Positions 29,270 through 39,287 are shown, numbered from the stretch's first letter. The stretch is DNA of 46,064 bases from Candidatus Hopanoidivorans cymbastelae (GCA_028283145.1 JAPYNY010000024.1:1-46064), one strand, 5' to 3'. Notes: generated by a model from the letters alone, not told the origin. Program-made: numbers and translations.

Positions 29270-29953
29270 ATGGGCTATCTAGGCGGGTTTGCCGTTACAT
29301 TTAAGAAGCTTTTTGAGAAGCGGGTCACCACTTCCTACCCACAGGAAAAACGCCCCAAGCCCGACCGCCTGCACGGACGCCACGTGCTGAATCGCTATGA
29401 GGACGGCATGGAGAAATGCATCGGCTGTGAGCTTTGTGCGGCGGTCTGCCCCGCCAATTGCATTTATGTGCGAGGGGCTGACAACTCCCCTGACGACCCT
29501 GTCTCCCCCGGCGAGCGCTACGGCTATGTCTATGAGATCAACTATCTGCGCTGCATCCACTGCGACCTGTGCGTTGAAGCTTGCCCCACCGAAGCGATCA
29601 CCGAGTCCAAGCTGTTTGAGTTTTCCTTCACCAGTCGTCAGGATGCGGTTTATACCAAGGATGAGCTTCTGGTGGGAGACGACGGCAAGCCCCAGCAACT
29701 TCCCTGGGAAGATTGGCGTGAAGGAGATGACGTCAACACTTCCGCTTGGATGAGGGCCACGTCTCCGTCGGGGAGTGCGGACTATGTAGGCCAGGTCGCG
29801 TGGTCGGGCGAGTTGGGTTATGGCGTGCGCCAGCCTGAATTGGGGCAATCGGGGGAGGCCAGCCGGCCGGCCGAAGCCGATACCGACAAGCCAGCGGAAC
29901 CCGAATTGTCGGCGCAGCCTGAGCCTTCAGCTGAATCCGAGCATCCAGCCTAG
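29270..29953 (+). CDS. nuoI: NADH-quinone oxidoreductase subunit I
   Basis: Carries the two [4Fe-4S] clusters (N6a, N6b) that lead to the quinone site. Two ferredoxin motifs are intact: Cys50, 53, 56, 60 (CIGCELCAAVC) and Cys95, 98, 101, 105 (CIHCDLCVEAC), each followed by Pro. After the core, about 45 residues of Ala/Pro/Glu-rich tail follow, a common feature in actinobacterial NuoI. A GAGGAAAGGA stretch lies about 15 nt before the ATG. Confidence 0.96.
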   Translation: MGYLGGFAVTFKKLFEKRVTTSYPQEKRPKPDRLHGRHVLNRYEDGMEKCIGCELCAAVCPANCIYVRGADNSPDDPVSPGERYGYVYEINYLRCIHCDLCVEACPTEAITESKLFEFSFTSRQDAVYTKDELLVGDDGKPQQLPWEDWREGDDVNTSAWMRATSPSGSADYVGQVAWSGELGYGVRQPELGQSGEASRPAEADTDKPAEPELSAQPEPSAESEHPA

Positions 29954-30007
29954 AAAAACCGGCAAGCCAAGCCAGCGCAAGGAAAGCCCCAGAGGAAAAG
30001 CCACACC

Positions 30008-30715
30008 GTGGAAGTTGTAGTTTTCATCGCTTGTGCCGTCATCTGTGTGACGGGTGCCATCGGTGTGGTCGTCGCTAACAACCCAGTCCACTCAGCGCTG
30101 ATGCTGGTGGCTACGCTCTTCGGGGTGGCGGTGCTGTTCTTGACGATGGACGCGCAGTTTCTGGCAGCAGTTCAGATAATCGTTTACGCGGGTGCCATCG
30201 TGGTGCTGTTTTTGTTTGTGATCATGCTGTTTGGGGTGTATCGCAGCGAAAACCTGCGGGTGGAGCCGATTGCCGGGCAGCGCCCGCTGTCTATTGCGGT
30301 GGCGGTATCCACTTTGGCTTTGGCGGTGATCATCGTGGCGGTTGCCACAGGCGGTTCCCCCACAGGGCAACAAGCAGCCACCGAGCCCTTGGTGGACAGC
30401 GTTACGGTTCACTCCACTTCTGCCACCGAAGCGCTGACTGACAACCAGCCCATAGGTGAAGAAATCTTCCCCAACGTGGAACAGCTCGGGCGGGTCATCT
30501 TCACCGACTATGTGTGGGCTTTTGAAATCACTGCCGTGCTTTTGACGATTGCCGTTGTGGGAGCCATCGCTCTGGCACGCCGCCAACGGGGTGAAGAGGA
30601 GTCAGCCGCTCCCGTTTCGCCCGCTGCCGCGCCCGCCCCCGCAGCCGCAGCCTCTGCTGCCTCCGCCCCTATTGGCTCCGCAGCCGCTTCCGCCACCCAC
30701 ACCGAGGAAGCATGA
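30008..30715 (+). CDS. nuoJ: NADH-quinone oxidoreductase subunit J
   Basis: Small membrane subunit with five predicted helices. The family hallmark is NNPVHSALMLVATLFGVAVLF, followed by FLAAVQIIVYAGAIVVLFLFVIML. A long periplasmic-type loop (about 115-150) precedes the last helix. The C-terminal 35 residues are an Ala/Pro-rich tail. Start is a GTG at 30008 with AGAGGAAAAG upstream. The stop overlaps nuoK as ATGA. Confidence 0.94.
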   Translation: MEVVVFIACAVICVTGAIGVVVANNPVHSALMLVATLFGVAVLFLTMDAQFLAAVQIIVYAGAIVVLFLFVIMLFGVYRSENLRVEPIAGQRPLSIAVAVSTLALAVIIVAVATGGSPTGQQAATEPLVDSVTVHSTSATEALTDNQPIGEEIFPNVEQLGRVIFTDYVWAFEITAVLLTIAVVGAIALARRQRGEEESAAPVSPAAAPAPAAAASAASAPIGSAAASATHTEEA

Positions 30716-31020
30716 TGGAAGTTACAACTGCTTGGTATCTCATCCTGGGTGGAGTTCTGTTTTCCATTGGAAGTTTTGGGCTGCTTGTGCGCCGCAATCC
30801 CTTGGTGATGTTCATGTGTGTGGAGTTGATGCTGAATGCCGTCAATCTGACTTTCGTGGCTTTTGGGCGCGATTTGGGCGACATCGGTGGGCAAGCCGCG
30901 GTGTTCTTTGTGCTGGTGGTGGCCGCAACTGAGGTGGTGATCGGTCTGGCTATTGTCGTGGCGGTCATGCGCCGCCAACCCGACGCCACCGCCGACGATA
31001 TTTCCATGCTGTCGGGATAG
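30712..31020 (+). CDS. nuoK: NADH-quinone oxidoreductase subunit K
   Basis: 102 residues with three transmembrane helices, the normal size. The conserved glutamates needed for proton pumping are present in MFMCVELMLNAVNL and AATEVVIGLAIVV. The ATG overlaps the nuoJ stop, implying coupled translation. Confidence 0.95.
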   Translation: MMEVTTAWYLILGGVLFSIGSFGLLVRRNPLVMFMCVELMLNAVNLTFVAFGRDLGDIGGQAAVFFVLVVAATEVVIGLAIVVAVMRRQPDATADDISMLSG

Positions 31021-31071
31021 CTGCTAGATGAATCGCTGCCACCTGCTGCCCGCCTCCCAGAGGATCAACCG

Positions 31072-33048
31072 ATGGAATCCCTAGTCTGGCTCATTCCGCT
31101 TCTGCCGCTTGCGGGCTTTGCGTTGCTTTTGCTCGGCGGGCGCAGTCTGGGCGAACCCAACGCCGGCAAGCTGGCCACCGCCGCTACGGGCGCCTCCTTT
31201 GCAGTGTCGGTGCTAGTGTTTGTCGGTCTGCTGTTGCTGGACTCCCACGACCGCTCCTTCACCTTCACCTTGTTTTCCTGGGTGCCGTCGGGGTCGCTGT
31301 CGGTGGATGTGGGCTTTCTGGCCGACCCGCTGTCTATCACCATGGCCCTGTTCGTGACAGGCGTGAGCACCCTGATTCACATCTACTCGCTGGGCTACAT
31401 GCACGGCGACCGGGACTTCTCCAAGTTTTTCCTGTATCTGAACTTGTTTGTGTTTTCCATGCTCATCTTGGTGCTGGGCGACAACATGCTGCTGACCTTT
31501 CTGGGCTGGGAGGGCGTGGGGGCGTGCTCGTATTTCCTGATTGCGTTCTGGTTTGAAGACGAAGCCAACGCCACGGCCGGCAAAAAAGCCTTCGTTACCA
31601 ACCGGGTCGGCGATTTTGGCTTCATGACCGCCATCTTCTGGACGTTTTTCGCCTTCGGCACGCTCAACTATTCAGAGATTTTCGCTGATGCTGGCTCGGT
31701 CAGCACCACCACCGCTTCTGCTATCGTGCTGCTGCTGTGCCTAGGAGCGGCGGGCAAGTCGGCGCAGTTCCCGCTTTATGTCTGGCTGCCCGATGCGATG
31801 GCGGGCCCCACGCCTGTGTCGGCGCTCATCCACGCTGCCACGATGGTGACGGGAGGGGTGTATTTGCTGGTGCGGGTCAACCCCTTGCTGGCGGCTGCCG
31901 ACAGCTGGGTGCCTGAGATGATCGCCTGGGTGGGCTTGGCCACGGCCATCATCGCAGCACTGGCGGCAGTGGCACAGATGGACATCAAGAAGGTCTTGGC
32001 CTACTCCACCATCAGCCAGTTGGGGTTCATGTTTGTGGCTATCGGGGTGGGCGCCTACACCGCTGCGGTGTTCCACATGGTTACGCATGCTTTCTTCAAG
32101 GCACTGCTGTTTTTGGGGTCGGGCTCGGTGATTCACGCGATGGACGGCGAGCAGAATATGTCTCGCTATGGCGGGCTGGCGCGGCTGCTGCCGGTGACGT
32201 CTATCACCTTCGGGGTGGGCTGGCTGGCGATTGCGGGCGTGCCGCCGTTTTCGGGCTTTTGGTCTAAGGATGAGATTTTGGCGGGGGCGTGGAATCACAA
32301 CCGACTGCTGTGGGCACTGCTGTTGTTTGCGGCGGCGCTGACGGCTTTTTATATGAGCCGAGCGGTGATTATGACGTTTTTCGGGGAGCGACGGTGGGGG
32401 GCTGGGACGGCGGACGACTCCACTGCCCATCACCCCGACGAATCACAGACCGCCCACTCGCCCGGCGCGTCGGCACATGTCCATCCCCATAACGAACCCC
32501 CGGCCCTCCACCCGCACGAGTCTCCCCCGACCATGCTGCTGCCTCTTGTCTCTCTGGCTCTGCTGGCTGCGGTGGCGGGCGTCATCAACCTGCCCTTCGT
32601 CAAGGACACCCACTTCTTGGAAAAATGGCTGGAGCCTTCTCTGTTCCACAACGAAGCTTCTCTCAACTTCGCCGGCGGCACCAAGTGGGTATTGGCAGGT
32701 GTGGCTATTGTGGCGGGACTGGTCGGCATTTGGCTGGCGGTGAGCATCTATCTGCGAAAGTCCATGCCCGCCAGCATGGTGGAGCGAGACTTTTTCGCCC
32801 GTGCCTGGCGTTATGACGAAGCCATCAGTGCTGTGGCTGGCGGCCCAGGCAGAAAGGCCTTCAGCGCCTTGGCTTTTTTCGACCACAAAGTCATTGACGG
32901 CGCGGTGAATATGGTCGGCGGCGCGGTTCAAGTCAGCGCCAAGCAGCTGCGACGCCTCCAAACCGGCATGGTGCGAAGCTATGCTTTGGGGATCGCTCTG
33001 GGGGCTGTGGTTTTGCTGGTCTATTTCATCTCCAGAGCGAGTTTCTAG
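31072..33048 (+). CDS. nuoL: NADH-quinone oxidoreductase subunit L
   Basis: Distal proton-pumping antiporter-like subunit, 658 residues. Signatures include FLGWEGVGACSYFLIAFW, the pump-region AGKSAQFPLYVWLPDAMAGP and VSALIHAATMVTGGVYL, and the later HMVTHAFFKALLFLGSGSVIHA. A hydrophilic His-rich loop (about 445-485, with HHPDES, HVHPHN and HPHESP) separates the last helices; HPHESP is common in actinobacteria, while the remaining histidines look like an added stretch. AGAGGAT lies 8 nt before the ATG. Confidence 0.96.
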   Translation: MESLVWLIPLLPLAGFALLLLGGRSLGEPNAGKLATAATGASFAVSVLVFVGLLLLDSHDRSFTFTLFSWVPSGSLSVDVGFLADPLSITMALFVTGVSTLIHIYSLGYMHGDRDFSKFFLYLNLFVFSMLILVLGDNMLLTFLGWEGVGACSYFLIAFWFEDEANATAGKKAFVTNRVGDFGFMTAIFWTFFAFGTLNYSEIFADAGSVSTTTASAIVLLLCLGAAGKSAQFPLYVWLPDAMAGPTPVSALIHAATMVTGGVYLLVRVNPLLAAADSWVPEMIAWVGLATAIIAALAAVAQMDIKKVLAYSTISQLGFMFVAIGVGAYTAAVFHMVTHAFFKALLFLGSGSVIHAMDGEQNMSRYGGLARLLPVTSITFGVGWLAIAGVPPFSGFWSKDEILAGAWNHNRLLWALLLFAAALTAFYMSRAVIMTFFGERRWGAGTADDSTAHHPDESQTAHSPGASAHVHPHNEPPALHPHESPPTMLLPLVSLALLAAVAGVINLPFVKDTHFLEKWLEPSLFHNEASLNFAGGTKWVLAGVAIVAGLVGIWLAVSIYLRKSMPASMVERDFFARAWRYDEAISAVAGGPGRKAFSALAFFDHKVIDGAVNMVGGAVQVSAKQLRRLQTGMVRSYALGIALGAVVLLVYFISRASF

Positions 33049-33070
33049 ACGGGGAGAGCGGGCAGTTTAG

Positions 33071-34816
33071 ATGGGTTACCTGAGCAGCATTTTCAGCGGA
33101 AGCGCCACCGAAGGCTCCTTGTTTGCCAGTGTCTCCGTCCCTGACGACGTCAGTGTTGGTTTCCCTGTCTTGCCGGCACTCATAGTCATTCCGTTGCTGG
33201 GCGCGCTGGCTCTGCTGGCGATTCCAGCTTCCCGGTCTGAGCTGCTACGCCCGCTGGCCCTGCTGTTCACCACGGCTACAGCTGCGCTGTCATTCTGGCT
33301 CATTGGGGCTTATGAGATCGGGCGCAACGTAGAGCTATTTCAGTTCGTCTCGCACCATGAGTGGATTTCCTCGCTGGGCATCTCCTGGCACTTGGGGGTG
33401 GACGGCATCTCGCTGTTTTTGGTGGCTCTGTGTGGGCTGTTGTTTCCCGTTGCCATCATCGCCTTAGACCCCGACCACCACCCCAAGTCTTACTATGTCT
33501 GGCTGCTGGTGCTGGAGGCGGGTTGCATCGGCACATTCCTGGCGCTTGACTTGCTGCTGTTTTTCCTGTTCTTTGAGATTGTGCTGGTGCCGATGTATTT
33601 CCTCATCGGCAAGTGGGGACACGACAACGCCCGCTACGCTGCGGTCAAGTTCTTCCTCTATACCATGCTGGGGTCGGCCATCATGCTGGTGGGGATTGTG
33701 AGCTTGGCGTTCTTGCATGCGGCGCAGCCGGGCAACGACCTGACGTTTGACTTGGTGGAGATAGCCTCGGCCCAGTCGCTGGCAACCACCACAGCCCGCT
33801 GGATTTTCTTGGCGTTTGCGGTGGCGTTTGCGGTGAAGGTGCCGCTGTTTCCGCTGCATACTTGGCTGCCCGATGCTCACACCGAAGCCCCCACAGCCGG
33901 CTCGGTGATTCTGGCGGGGGTGTTGCTGAAGTTGGGCACCTACGGGTTTTTGCGCTTCGGGCTGTATTTGTTTCCCGAGGCTTCGGTCTATTTTGCGCCG
34001 CTGTTTTTGACTTTGGGGGTGGTCGGGATTTTGTATGGGGCGGTCGTGGCGACCATGCAGCGGGACTTGAAGCGACTGGTGGCATATTCTTCGGTGGCGC
34101 ACTTGGGGTTTATTGTGTTGGGGCTGTTCGCGGTTACCACTGAAAGCTTGGAGGGCAGCGTCTTGCAGATGGTCAACCACGGGCTTTCCACGGGGGCGTT
34201 GTTTTTGCTGGTCGGGTTCATTTACCAGCGGCGGCACACCCGCGAAATCGCCAAGCTGGGCGGGTTGCAGCGCAGCGTTCCGCTGATGGCGGGGATTTTC
34301 ATGCTTGTGATGCTGTCGTCCATTGGGCTACCGGGGCTGAACGGCTTCGTGGGCGAGTTTCTGATCCTGGTGGGGACTTTTTCGGCGCACCGCTGGTGGG
34401 CTGTGGCTGCCACAATTGGGGTGATTTTGGCGGCGGTTTATCTGCTGTGGGCTTACCAGCGGGTGTTTCACGGGGGCGGTGCGGGCTGGGGTTCTGGCAC
34501 CAACGCTGCTGGCGGAGTTACCGCGCCTTCCTCCGCAGACAACGCTGCCATGCCCGACATTCGTTGGCGAGAAGGCGTGGCGCTGGCACCGATTCTGGTG
34601 CTAATTGTGTTTCTGGGGATATATCCCCGACCTGTGCTAGACCGCATTTCACCTGCAGTTGAAGACTTGGTGCAACACGTTGAAACTCACGTTGAGGGCT
34701 ACGACCATCCGTCTGTCGGGGAAGGAATCACGGGCGTGGGCGAAGCTCAGGGAGACAGCCATTCCGAGACGGCCGCTCCACCCGCCACCGGCTCCCACAC
34801 CCCTGAACTGCCATGA
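33071..34816 (+). CDS. nuoM: NADH-quinone oxidoreductase subunit M
   Basis: Antiporter-like proton-pumping subunit, 581 residues. Signature stretches are FFLFFEIVLVPMYFLIGKWG, VKVPLFPLHTWLPDAHTEAP and LKRLVAYSSVAHLGFIVLG. The N-terminus and the His-rich 40-residue C-terminal tail are longer than in E. coli. It follows nuoL after 22 bp and overlaps nuoN by ATGA. Confidence 0.96.
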   Translation: MGYLSSIFSGSATEGSLFASVSVPDDVSVGFPVLPALIVIPLLGALALLAIPASRSELLRPLALLFTTATAALSFWLIGAYEIGRNVELFQFVSHHEWISSLGISWHLGVDGISLFLVALCGLLFPVAIIALDPDHHPKSYYVWLLVLEAGCIGTFLALDLLLFFLFFEIVLVPMYFLIGKWGHDNARYAAVKFFLYTMLGSAIMLVGIVSLAFLHAAQPGNDLTFDLVEIASAQSLATTTARWIFLAFAVAFAVKVPLFPLHTWLPDAHTEAPTAGSVILAGVLLKLGTYGFLRFGLYLFPEASVYFAPLFLTLGVVGILYGAVVATMQRDLKRLVAYSSVAHLGFIVLGLFAVTTESLEGSVLQMVNHGLSTGALFLLVGFIYQRRHTREIAKLGGLQRSVPLMAGIFMLVMLSSIGLPGLNGFVGEFLILVGTFSAHRWWAVAATIGVILAAVYLLWAYQRVFHGGGAGWGSGTNAAGGVTAPSSADNAAMPDIRWREGVALAPILVLIVFLGIYPRPVLDRISPAVEDLVQHVETHVEGYDHPSVGEGITGVGEAQGDSHSETAAPPATGSHTPELP

Positions 34817-36366
34817 CGACAGCAGCTGTCCTTCAGCCCACAGGGGTGCTAGCCCAGACTTTCGTTGAGGCCACCCCGTCAGTCAACTGGGTAGCTCTGA
34901 TTCCCTACCTTGTCTTGATTGGCGGCGGGCTGATGCTGCTGACGATAATGTCGCTGGCTGGTCGCTGGCTGCCGGGCTGGTTTTCGTCTGGCTACACCGC
35001 TTTGGTTGGAGTCGGCACGCTGGGGTCAGCTATCGGCATCTGGGTCTATATTGGCGAAGAAGGCCCGTCCGCCACGCTGTCTGGAGTGGTCGGCATTGAC
35101 CGATTTTCTGTCTTCGTCATAGCTGTGCTGGGCGCGGTTGTGGCTCTGGTGGCAACGCTAGCGCACGACTACATCCGCCGTGAAAATCTGTGGGGCAATG
35201 AGATTTATGTGCTGTTGATGCTGTCGGCTGCGGGCGGGGCGATTATGGCCAGCGCCAATGACTTGATTGTGTTGTTCTTGGGCTTGGAAGTGCTGTCTAT
35301 CGCTGCCTACGTGCTGGCTGCCATATATTTGCGCCGTGCGGCTTCGCTGGAGGCAGGCATGAAATATTTCGTGCTGGGAGCGTTTTCCTCGGCTTTCTTG
35401 CTGTATGGGATTGCGTTGATTTACGGCGCCACCGGCTCCACCAAGCTCGCCAGCATCGCTGAGTTTTTGGAGGCGGGGTCGCTGGCGGAAGACGGCTTGT
35501 TGCTGGGTGGTTTTGCGCTGATGCTGGTGGGGATGTTCTTCAAGGTGGCAGCCGTGCCGTTCCACGCCTGGACGCCCGATGTCTATCAAGGCGCGCCAAC
35601 GCCTGTGGTGGGTTACATGGCAGCGGGGGTGAAGATTGCGGGGTTCGCGGCTTTGCTGCGGGTGTTCGTGGGGGCGTTCGGCTCCTACGGCAGCGACTGG
35701 CAGCCGATTGTCTATGCCATTGCAATCGTGACCATGCTGGTGGGTTCTGTGGCTGCCATTGCGCAAGGGGACGTCAAGCGAATGCTGGCGTATTCCTCTA
35801 TTAGCCATGCCGGGTTTGTGCTGGTAGCGGTGGAAGCGAACACTGCGGACGGCACGGCTGCGGCGCTGTTCTACTTGGCGGCCTATGCGATGATAGCCGT
35901 GGGGAGCTTTGCGGTGGTTTCGGTAGTGGCTGGAGCGGGGGATGCCCGCACAAGCATTGAGGATTATCGTGGTTTGGCAAGCCGACACCCCGTGCTGAGT
36001 GCTATGCTAATGGTGATGTTGCTAGCCCAGGCAGGAGTGCCTTTTACCTCTGGATTCTTCGCCAAGTTCTTCGTGATAAGCGCAGCCGTTGACGCTAGGT
36101 CGTACTGGCTGGCTATCACAGCGATGGTGCTAGCAGTGGTTGCTGCGTTCATCTACCTGCGCTTGCTGGTGGCAATGTATTTGCCAGGGGACGCTCAGGG
36201 GGAAAACACCAGCCCCGCAGAAGCCAAACTCAACATCACCACAACTTCCAGAGAACGACTCGTCATAGCAGCCTGCGCTAGCTTCACCGTAGCCTTTGGT
36301 ATCATGCCGGGAGTGTTGCATGAGCTAGCAGGGGATGCTATAACCAACCTTACACTATCACCATGA
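34813..36366 (+). CDS. nuoN: NADH-quinone oxidoreductase subunit N
   Basis: Third antiporter-like subunit, 517 residues. Diagnostic segments are LIVLFLGLEVLSIAAYVLAA, FKVAAVPFHAWTPDVYQGAP and VKRMLAYSSISHAGFVLVA. This is the natural end of a nuo operon. Its stop codon TGA (36364-36366) overlaps the ATG of an unrelated, AT-rich GHKL ATPase gene, so that gene is probably cotranscribed from the nuo promoter. Confidence 0.96.
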   Translation: MTTAAVLQPTGVLAQTFVEATPSVNWVALIPYLVLIGGGLMLLTIMSLAGRWLPGWFSSGYTALVGVGTLGSAIGIWVYIGEEGPSATLSGVVGIDRFSVFVIAVLGAVVALVATLAHDYIRRENLWGNEIYVLLMLSAAGGAIMASANDLIVLFLGLEVLSIAAYVLAAIYLRRAASLEAGMKYFVLGAFSSAFLLYGIALIYGATGSTKLASIAEFLEAGSLAEDGLLLGGFALMLVGMFFKVAAVPFHAWTPDVYQGAPTPVVGYMAAGVKIAGFAALLRVFVGAFGSYGSDWQPIVYAIAIVTMLVGSVAAIAQGDVKRMLAYSSISHAGFVLVAVEANTADGTAAALFYLAAYAMIAVGSFAVVSVVAGAGDARTSIEDYRGLASRHPVLSAMLMVMLLAQAGVPFTSGFFAKFFVISAAVDARSYWLAITAMVLAVVAAFIYLRLLVAMYLPGDAQGENTSPAEAKLNITTTSRERLVIAACASFTVAFGIMPGVLHELAGDAITNLTLSP

Positions 36367-38315
36367 TGCACAGCAAGCCAACCTGGAAATTTCCAGAGGA
36401 ATCACAAGGCGTTGAAGGCATGGGTTTTGATCACCCAGCTTTAACAATATTTAGCGGAGATAGAAATACTACTCTTTTTAGAGAGTGTTTGCAGAATTCA
36501 CTGGATGCGGGAGTTAAGGGAAATGAAGTCACTGTGGAGATCAAATTGGAGCAATTGTCTGCAGAGTTGTTTGACCCAGAAAGTTTAATTGAAGCGCTTA
36601 ATTCAAGCTGCAAGTCTGATTGGAATAATGATAGTGGAAGAAGTCAGTTCAAAGAGGCAATTAAGTTGTTTAAGCAGAGAACAATTCCCACTCTTTCGAT
36701 TACTGATGTAAATACTATAGGAGCAGCTGATGAAAAAACCCAAGGTAGAAAAATTAGTCCTTGGCAAACAATGGTTAAGTCCTCTGGGTTTTCACAAAAA
36801 TTTGATGGCAGTTTAGGATCTTATGGATTAGGAAAGCATGCTTGTTTTAATGTTGGGCCTTCACGTACTGTTTTATATTCAACTTGCTATTTAAATCAGA
36901 GCGGTGGATATTCAAGAAGATTTTTAGGTAGAACAATACTGATTACTCATTTTAAGAAAAATGAGCAACAGCATTCATATAATGGGTATTTAGGGAATGA
37001 TTGTCAAGCACTAGCTGATGATGAAATACCACAACAGTTCATGATGGATACACCGGGAACAAAAATTTTAATTCCTGGCTATAGAGTTCATGATATAGAA
37101 AGTGAAGAAAATTGGGAATTGCGTGCTTTAAACGTAGCTGCAGAAAATTTTTTCTTTGCTATAATTCATGGAAAGTTGGGTTTGATAATTGGTGAAAATC
37201 TAGTCCTTACGAAGGATTCTATTATTGAAGGTGGTGAATGTTGGGAATTAATTAAAAGTGAAAGAACAAGAAACTATATTAGAATTGCAAGTGAGACCCC
37301 TAAAGCCACTACCTATATTGAAGGAATAGGAGACATTGAATTACGTATAAGTGTTGTAAATGATGATAGCATTTCTGATAGACGAGCTTTAGCATTAGTT
37401 CGAAGTCCGGGATTGAAAATAGCAGATGATCCAAAGAGTCTAGGTCCAGTAAATAGAAGTATGCCAAAGGACTGGAATCCATTTGTGGCCATAATTGCTT
37501 GTACACCACGAAAAGATGAGATAGATTGGATGCTAAAAGAATGCGAAGCTCCTTGTCACGATAGTATAGCATTGGATCATATTCGAACTGCTATGAATAT
37601 TCAAAAGCACAAGGATGCAGCAAAAATATTTAAAGAATTTCGTTCATGGATTTATGATAATATTAAAGAATATGCTGCTCCAAATCGAATTACTGTGATG
37701 CCTGACACCCCAGTTTTAAAGAGGTTAGGATTATTTATTGAAGATGATATTCAAGGAGAGCGATTGAAATTATCAGATTTAAGGCCAGTTGATCGAGCTC
37801 CAAGGGAAAGTATCTACTCAAATAATAACCAAAATTCAGATGAACCAACTGAAATAGATTCTGAAGATGGAGAAGAAAATTTTATTCCCTTAGATGAGGA
37901 AAGTAATGGGGGAACACGGCCCGGTACAGACGTTTCAGAAGGAAAAACAAAAGTTATTATGAAGAAGCGGTATGAAACAGAAGCAATTTTTGTACCAATA
38001 TATGATGAAAATGGAAAAAAATTAACTCATAAACTAAGAGCACACTTTACTTTGCCAGCTAGATTAAAAGATGAAGAACTTATTTTTGAATTTTTATCCA
38101 TTGGTGAAGATGAAAAGGGCTATAGGCCAACAATAAGATTTATTGAATGTAAAGATGTTAGTTTAAGGAGTAAGCAAAATATATTTTATGTTCCTAAGAG
38201 TTTATGTGAAGAAAATAAACGGTTATCGGTTGATATTTCGCTTAATGAGGCTATAGGCACTTCAACTTTTAATCTTAGACATATAATCCAGACTAAAGGT
38301 GAAGGCCGACTTTAA
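36363..38315 (+). CDS. GHKL-fold ATPase, first gene of an AT-rich cassette
   Basis: 650 residues. The N-terminal ATPase motifs are clear: N-box FRECLQNSLDA (about 39-49), an Asp motif SITDVNT (112-118) and the GxxGxG lid GSLGSYGLGKHACF (149-162). Together they place it in the Hsp90/MutL/MORC/histidine-kinase superfamily; there is no histidine phosphorylation site. A Glu/Asp-rich stretch (about 500-535) precedes the C-terminal domain. MORC/MutL-like ATPases of this kind are known from prokaryotic restriction-like gene clusters, so a defence role is plausible. Codon use is strongly AT-biased against the nuo genes. The ATG overlaps the nuoN stop; the second codon (36366) or an ATG at 36420 are alternatives. 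Confidence 0.75.
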   Translation: MMHSKPTWKFPEESQGVEGMGFDHPALTIFSGDRNTTLFRECLQNSLDAGVKGNEVTVEIKLEQLSAELFDPESLIEALNSSCKSDWNNDSGRSQFKEAIKLFKQRTIPTLSITDVNTIGAADEKTQGRKISPWQTMVKSSGFSQKFDGSLGSYGLGKHACFNVGPSRTVLYSTCYLNQSGGYSRRFLGRTILITHFKKNEQQHSYNGYLGNDCQALADDEIPQQFMMDTPGTKILIPGYRVHDIESEENWELRALNVAAENFFFAIIHGKLGLIIGENLVLTKDSIIEGGECWELIKSERTRNYIRIASETPKATTYIEGIGDIELRISVVNDDSISDRRALALVRSPGLKIADDPKSLGPVNRSMPKDWNPFVAIIACTPRKDEIDWMLKECEAPCHDSIALDHIRTAMNIQKHKDAAKIFKEFRSWIYDNIKEYAAPNRITVMPDTPVLKRLGLFIEDDIQGERLKLSDLRPVDRAPRESIYSNNNQNSDEPTEIDSEDGEENFIPLDEESNGGTRPGTDVSEGKTKVIMKKRYETEAIFVPIYDENGKKLTHKLRAHFTLPARLKDEELIFEFLSIGEDEKGYRPTIRFIECKDVSLRSKQNIFYVPKSLCEENKRLSVDISLNEAIGTSTFNLRHIIQTKGEGRL

Positions 38316-38351
38316 TTTTCAGTAATTGTATAATAATAGGAGCAAATTTTA

Positions 38352-39287
38352 ATGAGATATGCACCAAATCGTGGATTTCTTTACCCTGTCCTAGGCCAGA
38401 GAGAATTTTATTATCCAAGCAAGACTTTTTCTGTTAATCTTGATTGGGATGTTTCTGATCAAAACATTGTTTTTTGGGCAGACTTTGATTTAAATGTTAA
38501 AGCAATCAATGATTTTATTGACGAGCAAAAAGCAATTTGTATTATCTGGGCATATTGCAAGACAACTTCCTTTCGTGAAATCTACAGGCCAATTGAAAAA
38601 AATTTAAGACGTGTAGAGGGTTCAATTTCAATTCATGATGTCAGGGGAACAATACAATTTCATCCCTCTATATTGGCTGTAGAGGACATAATTTTTTCTT
38701 TAGAGGAGGCAAATAAAGACTTTTTGGAGCAAGGTGATTTTGTAGAAATTAGCAAAGGCAGACCGCTTGCTGTTCATAAACCAAGCAATGGGGAGCTAGA
38801 CGTTGATTCTGATAGAGCTACACATGACATTTTTCAGCTTATGGATGAAGAAAATTTAGAGGATGGAACTTGGGAAATAGTTGCAAACACAAGTGAAACA
38901 ATCATTTTTCTTAAGGCAAATCAAAAGACCAGGAATGAATTTAAGCAAACCTATGGAAAGCAATTTCTTGACATACCTACGTTATACCTTTCAGCTATGG
39001 TGGAAGCTCTAAATGAGTTTTTGCGTAATCCATATATTGATGGTGAGGAGAGACCTGACTCAACAAGATGGACAGGTGTAATTTGGAATAAACTTGACAA
39101 ACTTGGAATTAAGGTAAAATCAGGTTATGACGGTGCAAATTTTGTTAAACATGATGATAACAATTCTTTTGTTACTCCATTCTGGGTGGCTCAGAAGCTT
39201 TTAGAATCACCGTTGTGTGATTACAATAAATTTTTGGAGAAGATACAGGTCAATCAAGAGCAAGGAACAAATAATGACACAGAATAA
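38352..39287 (+). CDS. Hypothetical protein, second gene of the AT-rich cassette
   Basis: 311 residues; I do not recognise the family. The N-terminus (APNRGFLYPVLGQREFYYP) and the following alternating hydrophobic pattern suggest a beta-rich N-terminal domain. The C-terminal half is helical and acidic. No nuclease, helicase or methylase motif is convincing. It follows the GHKL gene after 36 bp, with AATAGGAGC about 9 nt before the ATG, and overlaps the third gene by 14 bp. The same low-GC codon use marks it as part of one acquired unit. Confidence 0.7.
   Translation: MRYAPNRGFLYPVLGQREFYYPSKTFSVNLDWDVSDQNIVFWADFDLNVKAINDFIDEQKAICIIWAYCKTTSFREIYRPIEKNLRRVEGSISIHDVRGTIQFHPSILAVEDIIFSLEEANKDFLEQGDFVEISKGRPLAVHKPSNGELDVDSDRATHDIFQLMDEENLEDGTWEIVANTSETIIFLKANQKTRNEFKQTYGKQFLDIPTLYLSAMVEALNEFLRNPYIDGEERPDSTRWTGVIWNKLDKLGIKVKSGYDGANFVKHDDNNSFVTPFWVAQKLLESPLCDYNKFLEKIQVNQEQGTNNDTE

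Noticed and set aside
33464-35988. Long minus-strand frames opposite nuoM and nuoN
   Set aside because: Antisense shadows of conserved membrane-protein genes, dominated by Gln, His and Arg.
39217-39274. Longer start for the third cassette gene
   Set aside because: The extra 19 codons lie inside the preceding gene and add no structured sequence; the ATG at 39274 gives a normal short overlap.
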